From NCBI GenBank assembly GCA_025996865.1, contig BNTV01000006.1:1-64000 (forward strand): 64,000 bases of DNA, given 5' to 3'. Below are positions 15,393 through 21,552 of the stretch, one piece after another; the stretch's first letter is position 1, and each line of letters starts with the position of its first letter. The position numbers were made by a program, and so were the translations under genes. The stretch comes from Bacteroidia bacterium (lineage in GTDB: Bacteria > Bacteroidota > Bacteroidia > Bacteroidales > Azobacteroidaceae). The notes under the pieces are model-generated. The model did no database searches and was not told the DNA's origin. It saw only the letters and a program-made list of their open reading frames with translations.

Positions 15393-17635
15393 AACTCGCA
15401 AATTTTTAAGATGTTACTGTATTCTCCGATTACCCAGACAATATCGCCTTCCGCTAAAACCAAATCCAAATCAGGATCTTGTATCGAAAATTCGTTCCGT
15501 TCAATACCAATTACCAGGCAGTCGTATATTTCCTGGATTCCCGATGTGCGGATGGTTTCTCCGATTAATTGAGATTCGGGAGTGATTTGGAACTGTTGCA
15601 TTTTAACTTTGGGAACAGAACTTTCTCCTAAATTTTCGTATTTTTTACGTTTTTCTTCCAAGCGTGTTTGGAACAACTCCATTTGTTTATCGGTTCCGAG
15701 CACCACAACGTGGTCATTGGGATAAATCCGCTCGTTTCCGTTCGGAATATTGATTCTAAATGGGCCGCGCAGAATAGTCACAATACTGACTCCAAAAATT
15801 TGTCTGAAATTCAATTCTTTAAGCGTTTTTCCGACAATCGAAAAATAAGGCTCAATGGCAAATTCCGACAAGTGGAGGTCTCTTTCCAACACGTGGTTTA
15901 CAAAACCTTTTGTCAGCGGCGCTTTCGATTCGTGGTATTTTTCTTTCTCGTTGAGATTTTCCTTAAAACGGTTTTCCATCGCCCGCGAACGGGTTTTTGT
16001 GTGTTGGGAAAAGGTGGTCAATACCAAAATAACAGCGGCCAAAGCAAAATCAATAACTAAATTCGTATGGAGCAGTTTGAACAGTAAATACATGATTAAT
16101 CCGGCACAGATAATCGCCCTGAAAATAATGGTAGAAATCAACGGTCCCCGGTTACTCTTACTTTCATTCCAAAGGGTTGTATATTCGATGGAATGATTTT
16201 TTTTGATGATAACTGCTCGCAGAAACGGGGCGATAATCAGCACTGTAACTGCCGCAACAAGGATATTCCCTTTCAATCCCGGAAGCCAGCCCTGTATAAA
16301 AGGAACGGCATACGCCAACGAAGAATTGACAATGACAATACTGATAAAATAATAAATCAAAACGATTCTCCCCATGTCCGTTAAGAGCTTTTTCCAGAGG
16401 TTATTCTGATTGACCGGATGTGCACCCGAAGCGTTCTTGTTCAGGAAATTCTGCCAATTGACAGGCAGTTTTTTTTCCAGAAAAGCATTGACCGGAGTGG
16501 CAAACCGCATCATGTAGGGAGTTGTAAATATGGTAATTACGGAAGCTGAAACAATGATTTGATACAGAGACTCTTGTATTACACCCAAACTCATTCCCAA
16601 AGCGGCGATAATGTACGAAAATTCCCCGATTTGCGAGAGAGAAAACCCTGCCGAAACAGCCGTTTTCAGATTCTGTCCCGAAAGAAGCACGCCTATCGTT
16701 GCAAATGTCATTTGCCCTAAAATAACGACTACGCTGATTACCAATATAGGAACGATATAAGTGCTCAAACTGGTTATCTGAACCATCATCCCGACCGAAA
16801 CAAAAAAGATAGCGCCAAAGAAATTTTTTATCGGTAAAATCGCATGTTCAATTCTTTCGGAATCAAGTGTTTCAGCCAAAATAGAACCCATGATGAAAGC
16901 GCCCAATGCCGAAGAAAATCCCGCGCTGGTAGCCAGAAAAACCATCCCCAAACAGAACGCAAGCGAGACAATCAATAGCGTTTCATCGTTGAGGAAACGC
17001 TTCGTTTTCCGGAGGAAAGTCGGTATCAGATACGTTCCCAGAATAAACCAAAATAAAAGAAAAGTGCTCAGTTTGAAGAAACTAAAGAGCATTTCTTTTC
17101 CCTCAAACTTATTGCTGACGGCAACTGTCGAAAGCAAAACCATCAACAAAACGGCTACCAAATCTTCGATAATCAAAATGCCCAGCACAATTCCGGCAAA
17201 ATTCTTACTCGTCAATTTCAAATCGTCAAAAACTTTAATAATAATCATGGTCGAAGACATGCAAATCATGGCTCCGAGGAAAAGACTCGTCATCGACGAC
17301 CAACCAAAGCAAATTCCCGTCAGATAACCCAAACCGATCATCGAAATGACCAAAAACAAAGCCGACACGAAAGCCGTCGCGCCAACACTCATTAATTTTT
17401 TGAAACTGAATTCCAAACCTAAACCGAACAAAAGGAAAATAATCCCGATTTCCGCCCAGGTTTCAATGTTTTTATATTCGGGATTATCCTCGGTAATGAA
17501 AAATGACAGGATGATTCCGGCTACAATATAACCCAAAACGACCGGCTGTTTCAACCATTTGAACAAAACCGAAGCAGCGCCGGCAGTTACCAAAATTAGT
17601 GCAAGTTCCTGAATTAAAGGAGATATGTGTTCCAT
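15389..17635 (-). CDS. Kef/CPA2-type cation:proton antiporter with TrkA-C domains
   Basis: 748 residues. Residues 1-390 form the Na+/H+ exchanger domain with about 12 membrane helices, including LLFGLGLEFSF and SSTMIIIK. Three or four more hydrophobic segments lie at about 420-550. The C-terminal 190 residues contain two TrkA-C (RCK-C) domains, the first around LKELNFRQIFGVSIV and the second around GDIVWVIGE. No Rossmann RCK-N/TrkA-N domain is evident, unlike E. coli KefB/C. Likely function is K+ or Na+ exchange for protons at the inner membrane. It is translationally coupled to kdsB. Confidence 0.88.
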   Translation of the reverse strand: MEHISPLIQELALILVTAGAASVLFKWLKQPVVLGYIVAGIILSFFITEDNPEYKNIETWAEIGIIFLLFGLGLEFSFKKLMSVGATAFVSALFLVISMIGLGYLTGICFGWSSMTSLFLGAMICMSSTMIIIKVFDDLKLTSKNFAGIVLGILIIEDLVAVLLMVLLSTVAVSNKFEGKEMLFSFFKLSTFLLFWFILGTYLIPTFLRKTKRFLNDETLLIVSLAFCLGMVFLATSAGFSSALGAFIMGSILAETLDSERIEHAILPIKNFFGAIFFVSVGMMVQITSLSTYIVPILVISVVVILGQMTFATIGVLLSGQNLKTAVSAGFSLSQIGEFSYIIAALGMSLGVIQESLYQIIVSASVITIFTTPYMMRFATPVNAFLEKKLPVNWQNFLNKNASGAHPVNQNNLWKKLLTDMGRIVLIYYFISIVIVNSSLAYAVPFIQGWLPGLKGNILVAAVTVLIIAPFLRAVIIKKNHSIEYTTLWNESKSNRGPLISTIIFRAIICAGLIMYLLFKLLHTNLVIDFALAAVILVLTTFSQHTKTRSRAMENRFKENLNEKEKYHESKAPLTKGFVNHVLERDLHLSEFAIEPYFSIVGKTLKELNFRQIFGVSIVTILRGPFRINIPNGNERIYPNDHVVVLGTDKQMELFQTRLEEKRKKYENLGESSVPKVKMQQFQITPESQLIGETIRTSGIQEIYDCLVIGIERNEFSIQDPDLDLVLAEGDIVWVIGEYSNILKICEL

Positions 17636-17663
17636 TGTTTATAATAATTTTACTGAATCAGGG

Positions 17664-17694
17664 CAAAGATAAGAAAAATCCTTGAAATGAACAA
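17664..17694 (-). promoter_or_regulatory. Promoter of the antiporter-kdsB operon
   Basis: On the minus strand TTG (17692-17694), a 20-base spacer, then TATCTTTG (17664-17671), 28 bases before the antiporter start. Confidence 0.65.
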
Positions 17695-17729
17695 TATATG
17701 ATTTTCTTCTTCAATTTGAAAAAAATCTG

Positions 17730-17737
17730 TAATTTTG
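17730..17737 (+). promoter_or_regulatory. -7 box before the phosphopantetheinyl transferase gene
   Basis: TAATTTTG matches TAnnTTTG. It lies 60 bases before the chosen ATG. A 20-codon open frame starting ATGAATAAA (about 17746) spans the leader and overlaps the gene start; it may be a leader peptide or chance. Confidence 0.45.
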
Positions 17738-17797
17738 TACGCATAATGAATAAAATCAGTTCTTTGAGATACAAATGGGTAGATAAAAAAATTGTTT

Positions 17798-18580
17798 ATG
17801 GAATTTAGGAACAGAAAAGATGAATTGGACATAACCAGCGAAAATCCAATGGTTTATGAAGATAACGTTGTCGGTTGGTATGACGCTATCAATAATAAGA
17901 TTATGAAAAGCAGGGAAACAAAATCACAAGCGTTGACCTTTTTTATTAACCGGAGTAAAATCGGGATCGCTCCGATAGATAAGGATTCCGAAACGCTTTT
18001 GTCGCAAATGGAACATAGAGACCGCTATCTGCCGGCTATCGAAAAAATGGCTGAAAAGCGGAAATGCGAATGGCTGACAGTCAGAGACTTACTAAAAACC
18101 TTGTCGGGCGAAGAAAAAGAAATTGCTTATCAACCGAATGGAAAACCTTATTTATCCGACTGTTCGTATCATGTAAGTATCAGTCACACAAACTATAAAG
18201 GAGTTCATGATGACCATTTGTCGGGATATGTAGCGATGGTTCTCAATGAAGAAAAGGAGGTGGCGATTGATATTGAAATGATTTCCCCGCGTGTGCTGAA
18301 AATAAAAGACCGGTTTCTCACGGAAGAAGAAGCCAAATCCATTTCTGCGGACAATGAAATTATTCATTTGCTTTTGCATTGGTCTGCCAAAGAGTCTGTT
18401 TTCAAAATATTAGACACGGAAAATGTGGATTATCAATCGCAAATTCATGTCTCCCCTTTCAAACCGGTGATTGGGGAATGGAGCCGTTTTGAGGTTCATG
18501 AAACACGGACAAAACAACAGCAAGTATTTTGTGTTCACTATTTTGTGCATGAAGATTATGTTTTGACGGTGATAGGGTAG
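17798..18580 (+). CDS. 4'-phosphopantetheinyl transferase (Sfp type)
   Basis: 260 residues. It transfers the 4'-phosphopantetheine arm of CoA to a serine of acyl or peptidyl carrier proteins. Seen: SISHTNYKG near 125-133, the Mg-binding VAIDIEMISPR near 152-162, and the HWSAKESVFK motif (WxxKE) near 195-204. The N-terminal half is less conserved. I use the ATG at 17798; a TTG two codons earlier is possible. The frame closes at 18580 and is followed in the same frame by an AlbA_2 remnant. Confidence 0.9.
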   Translation: MEFRNRKDELDITSENPMVYEDNVVGWYDAINNKIMKSRETKSQALTFFINRSKIGIAPIDKDSETLLSQMEHRDRYLPAIEKMAEKRKCEWLTVRDLLKTLSGEEKEIAYQPNGKPYLSDCSYHVSISHTNYKGVHDDHLSGYVAMVLNEEKEVAIDIEMISPRVLKIKDRFLTEEEAKSISADNEIIHLLLHWSAKESVFKILDTENVDYQSQIHVSPFKPVIGEWSRFEVHETRTKQQQVFCVHYFVHEDYVLTVIG

Positions 18581-18672
18581 GATATCGCCCGGACGCTTTC
18601 CGCCTTTGCCAATACCAATGGCGGTACTTTACTTATTGGGGTGAAGGACAACGGACATATTGCCGGCGTCAG
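18581..18672 (+). pseudogene. Remnant of an AlbA_2 (Schlafen-like) domain gene
   Basis: Directly after the transferase stop, in the same frame, the sequence reads DIARTLSAFANTNGGTLLIG and then VKDNGHIAGVRS. This is the core of AlbA_2-domain ATP-binding proteins common downstream of this transferase type. About 30 codons remain, with no start of its own, and the similarity breaks off at about 18672. The fragment is antisense to the 3' end of the rRNA methyltransferase gene and supplies that protein's last residues. Confidence 0.6.
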
Positions 18673-19498
18673 GAGCTTGGTAGATAAAAAAATTGTTTTC
18701 GGTAAAAAAACCCCGCTGCCTCAGAGCTTCAAAAGTAATCACCGCTGTCGATACGGAAACATTGAGCGAATCGATTTTCCCCCGCATGGGAATTTTTATC
18801 CTTGCATCGGCATTTTCCAACCAAAACGGAGACAAGCCGTCGGCTTCCGTTCCCATGACAATAGCCGATGGCCCTCTGAAATCGGTATCTTGATACCATT
18901 GGGAGGCTTGCAATTCGGCGGCAAAAGTTCGGATGCCTTTGTTTTTCAGAAAAGACAAAGTCTCGGCATTTTCCGAAACGGCAACCGGAACGGTAAAAAT
19001 ACAGCCAACGCCGGAACGGATTGTATTGGGATTGTAAATATCCGTTAGCGGATCGCAAACGATGAGGGCGTCAACGCCTGCCGCATCCGCTGTGCGAAGA
19101 ATGGCGCCTAAGTTTCCCGGTTTTTCAACCGATTCGAGGATAATGACAAACGGATTTTCCGGTAAATTCAGGGATGACAAGCTGTGATTTTTCGGTTTTG
19201 CTACGGCTAAGATACCGTCGGAGCCTTCGCGATAAGCTATTTTTTCAAAGATAGCTGCCGATACTTCATAGAGGATTTTCGGGTTAATGGATTGAATCAC
19301 TTCGGGATAGTCCGTTTCCGCAAATAATTCGGGACAATAAAATACCGAATCAAAACTGTAGGAGCCGGCCAAAGCCAAACTGATTTCGCGTGCGCCTTCA
19401 ATGACAAAAAGCCCTTGAGCTTTCCGTTCTTTAGATTTAGCGCTTAGTTTTTGTATGTTTTTTATCCGGCTGTTTTGAGCGCTGACTATTTTTTCCAT
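18629..19498 (-). CDS. SpoU/TrmH-family RNA 2'-O-methyltransferase
   Basis: 289 residues. An N-terminal substrate-binding domain (ISAQNSRIK-like start, then GLFVIEGAREI) is followed by a SPOUT knot domain: GNLGAILRTADAAG near 128-141, FTVPVAVS, and near the end SLNVSVSTAVITFEALRQR. It methylates a ribose in rRNA or tRNA using S-adenosylmethionine; the exact site is unknown. I start at the ATG at 19498 (MEKIVSAQNS), which overlaps the upstream stop by one base. The last about 22 residues after LRQRGF lie over the AlbA_2 remnant and are probably a read-on tail not found in relatives. Confidence 0.9.
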   Translation of the reverse strand: MEKIVSAQNSRIKNIQKLSAKSKERKAQGLFVIEGAREISLALAGSYSFDSVFYCPELFAETDYPEVIQSINPKILYEVSAAIFEKIAYREGSDGILAVAKPKNHSLSSLNLPENPFVIILESVEKPGNLGAILRTADAAGVDALIVCDPLTDIYNPNTIRSGVGCIFTVPVAVSENAETLSFLKNKGIRTFAAELQASQWYQDTDFRGPSAIVMGTEADGLSPFWLENADARIKIPMRGKIDSLNVSVSTAVITFEALRQRGFFTENNFFIYQAPDAGNMSVVLHPNK

Positions 19499-19827
19499 TA
19501 TTTTTCCGCTCGTTTCCTGATGATTGCTACATACAATTGTAAAAACGCAGAAACAAACAAGACGGCAAACCATTCGTTTTTTTTCTGAAACATGAGGTAA
19601 GAAGATACGGGCAATAGAATTGCAGCAATCGCTTGCTGGATATTCAGTCTTTTCAAGCGGAAATTATCTCCTCGGTAGGGATTTGTCAGATAAGCGACGG
19701 CAATGCCTGCTCCCGAAACGGCATATATATAAGGAATGTATTTATTACCGGTAATATACAAAGCTGCCGATACCACGAGGAGAATCGCGCAGGCGTAAAA
19801 AAGATAAGTCTTGAATTTGTCTGCCAT
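19498..19827 (-). CDS. Small integral membrane protein
   Basis: 109 residues with four probable membrane helices (about 8-25, 30-47, 62-80, 85-102) and a basic C-terminus RKRAEK. I do not recognise a named family. It is packed between the DivIC/FtsB-like gene (ends at 19828) and the rRNA methyltransferase gene (one-base overlap), so it belongs to this operon and is very likely real. Confidence 0.75.
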   Translation of the reverse strand: MADKFKTYLFYACAILLVVSAALYITGNKYIPYIYAVSGAGIAVAYLTNPYRGDNFRLKRLNIQQAIAAILLPVSSYLMFQKKNEWFAVLFVSAFLQLYVAIIRKRAEK

Positions 19828-20130
19828 TTATTCAGAGATTATAAAAAGTTCTTCGTCCGGTTTTGTCATTAAATACTGTTCGCGTGCATATTTTTCCAAA
19901 CTTTCTTCGCTACTCTTTATTGCGTTCAGTTTCTCCAGATTTTTTTCTTTTTCTTTGGTGTAGTATTCAATGTCACTTTCCAAACTATTGATTTGCCGTT
20001 TATAAGAAATCTGTTTCAATATCGTACTGTCCCCCACAAAGAAAGTGAGAATAGCAAAAATAATGACGGCAACCCAATATTTGTTTAGTTTTTGCCGGTA
20101 CTTTTCGAATATTTCAAGCCAGTTTTTCAT
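19828..20130 (-). CDS. Septum formation initiator family protein (DivIC/FtsB-like)
   Basis: 100 residues. Short cytoplasmic N-terminus, one membrane helix at about 18-36 (VAVIIFAILTFFVG), then a periplasmic coiled coil (residues 40-80) and the AREQYLMTKPDEE motif typical of FtsB/DivIC. These small proteins bridge FtsQ and FtsL in the divisome. It abuts the downstream membrane protein gene with no gap. Confidence 0.85.
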   Translation of the reverse strand: MKNWLEIFEKYRQKLNKYWVAVIIFAILTFFVGDSTILKQISYKRQINSLESDIEYYTKEKEKNLEKLNAIKSSEESLEKYAREQYLMTKPDEELFIISE

Positions 20131-20141
20131 ACGTACATAAT

Positions 20142-20231
20142 TTATTTTTCTGTATAATGAAACAGCTTCAATGACATAAGATTCTTTGCCGAAACATTTC
20201 GGGCATCGTAAGTTAATGTGATTGTAGCCAT
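20142..20231 (-). CDS. Small ORF (29 aa) in the divIC leader
   Basis: On the minus strand an ATG at 20231 opens MATITLTYDARNVSAKNLMS and closes at 20142, 11 bases before the DivIC-like gene. The first about 17 residues resemble the start of small beta-then-helix proteins of Bacteroidota (ITLxYDARN followed by AK) that I associate with toxin-antitoxin-like pairs; the rest does not. It is preceded by a good -7 box at 20259-20266. It could be a truncated gene whose promoter now serves the DivIC operon, or a leader peptide. Confidence 0.45.
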   Translation of the reverse strand: MATITLTYDARNVSAKNLMSLKLFHYTEK

Positions 20232-20258
20232 AATTTTATCGTTTTGTAATTATGTTTG

Positions 20259-20266
20259 CAAAGTTA
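20259..20266 (-). promoter_or_regulatory. -7 box before the small ORF and DivIC operon
   Basis: TAACTTTG on the minus strand, 28 bases before the small ORF. A TTTG lies 22 bases further upstream (20289-20292), slightly wider than usual spacing. Confidence 0.5.
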
Positions 20267-20563
20267 GCATAAAATTCTCAATTACACACAAACCAATAAA
20301 AATGGCTTGCAAAATTTATAGGGGAAGGATACAAAAAAATTCCATACAATCCTCTAAAAAGCAACTTTTTCTGCGATGCAGGCGGGGTGGTAGCTATATA
20401 CGTCTCATGCAGTAGCCGACAACTCAACTTCTGGATAGTTCACAGGAGTTTTCTGGGTGAAGGCGAAGCAACCCAATATATTGATTGTCAATTGATTGCT
20501 TCTGGATTCGTCCTCGCAATGACGTGCAAAATACTCTTAGACAGCTTCTTTTTTTGCGCAATA
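20267..20563. other. Gene-free stretch
   Basis: No coding frame with family resemblance on either strand. It contains the promoter region of the small ORF, an unremarkable middle, and the foldable dispersed repeat at 20461-20523. Confidence 0.5.
20461..20523. repeat. Foldable dispersed repeat, copy 1
   Basis: GAAGCAA (20465-20471) pairs with TTGCTTC (20496-20502). The right half (20494-20523, starting GATTGCTTC, ending CAATGAC) matches 26 of 30 positions with 51054-51083. This 'GATTGCTTC...CAATGAC' type of intergenic repeat is widespread in several bacterial phyla, as I know it. Confidence 0.65.
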
Positions 20564-21301
20564 TCATATTTCTCTTTCGGACTCAATCGTATAAACAAAG
20601 CTATCGGCACGATAATACCCTACATTCCATTCAACAGGTCTTCCCCCCGGATCGTAAACGAAACGTTTCCGTTTCAAGATGGCTTCCCCTGTTTTTATTT
20701 CCAATTTTTCGGCTAAAGGGCTGTCTGCAAGACGGGCGCTGATTTCTTCTCTCGATAATTTAACAATGATATGGTACTCTTTCTCCAAAATTTCATAAAG
20801 CGGGCGGGAAAAATCTTCATTTCCGGTAAGACCGATTCTCGGATTGAAATACGAAATAAAATGCACAAACGGATATTCGGGATTTCCGCGCAAGCGTTCC
20901 AATTTCAATATTTTCGTTTCTTCTTCTATTTCAAAAAATTGACATACCTCTTTCGAAGGTTTTACCCAGCCGATACGCAATTCATAATTTTTCACTTCCA
21001 TGCCCAAAGCTTTCATTTCCTGGGAAAAGCTCAGCCAATTGCCTGCTTTGGAAGTGATGGCGGTATCAGCCGCAACCGTTCCTATTCCTTTCTTGCGAAT
21101 CAATAAACCTTCGTAAACCAATTTATTGATAGCCAGACGCATCGTACTGCGAGAAACGCCTAATTGCCGGGCAAAATCCACTTCATTGGGTAATTTTTTC
21201 TTCTCCCTTTTATATTCAGGTTCTTGAATCATATTCCTTATCAAATCTTCTATTTGTATATACAATGGTATATGACTATTATAATCCAATGTTACTTTCA
21301 T
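20564..21301 (-). CDS. GntR-family transcriptional regulator with UTRA domain
   Basis: 245 residues. Residues 8-77 form a winged helix-turn-helix of the GntR type (PLYIQIEDLI, LPNEVDFARQLGVSRST MRLAI, EGLLIRKKGIGT). Residues 95-240 form a UTRA ligand-binding domain (LRGNPEYPFVHFISYFNPRIG, then FVYDPGGRPVEWNVGYYRAD), which usually senses a phosphorylated sugar. Divergent from the ROK-isomerase gene and the mannose locus, it is the only regulator seen there, so a mannose or mannose-6-phosphate response is a fair inference. Confidence 0.9.
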   Translation of the reverse strand: MKVTLDYNSHIPLYIQIEDLIRNMIQEPEYKREKKKLPNEVDFARQLGVSRSTMRLAINKLVYEGLLIRKKGIGTVAADTAITSKAGNWLSFSQEMKALGMEVKNYELRIGWVKPSKEVCQFFEIEEETKILKLERLRGNPEYPFVHFISYFNPRIGLTGNEDFSRPLYEILEKEYHIIVKLSREEISARLADSPLAEKLEIKTGEAILKRKRFVYDPGGRPVEWNVGYYRADSFVYTIESEREI

Positions 21302-21327
21302 ATCTTTTTAATAATCTTTATCAGGTG

Positions 21328-21335
21328 CAAAGATA
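21328..21335 (-). promoter_or_regulatory. -7 box of the GntR regulator gene
   Basis: TATCTTTG followed by CACC on the minus strand, 27 bases before the start codon. The divergent promoter's -7 region also continues TTTGCACC, giving the two promoters a shared flank. Confidence 0.6.
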
Positions 21336-21382
21336 CATTTTTATTTTTTATTTAATATATTTTAAAAAACATCTTCATTTTT

Positions 21383-21413
21383 TTTGTTATGTCAAAAAAA
21401 ATAATTTACTTTG
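21383..21413 (+). promoter_or_regulatory. Promoter of the ROK-isomerase gene
   Basis: TTTG (21383-21386), a 20-base spacer, then TACTTTG (21407-21413), one base shorter than the TAnnTTTG consensus. The leader to the chosen start is about 130 bases. Confidence 0.5.
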
Positions 21414-21430
21414 CACCGATAAATATATGT

Positions 21431-21522
21431 ACAGACATACAGACATATATACATATAAAAATTATATACACATGAAACCCGCATGCAAAAGTTGCATCAA
21501 AGAGCATGATTAGATGCGGGTT
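21431..21522 (+). promoter_or_regulatory. Structured leader with tandem octamers, possible operator
   Basis: Two tandem ACAGACAT copies (21431-21446) are followed by ATATACAT. Further on AACCCGCAT (21476-21484) pairs perfectly with ATGCGGGTT (21514-21522), enclosing a smaller hairpin ATGCAA/TTGCAT (21483-21497). The tandem octamers could bind the GntR protein and the hairpin could shape leader RNA. Both roles are inference. Confidence 0.4.
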
Positions 21523-21552
21523 CCATGGTTCCATAAAAAACAAATTAATCAC

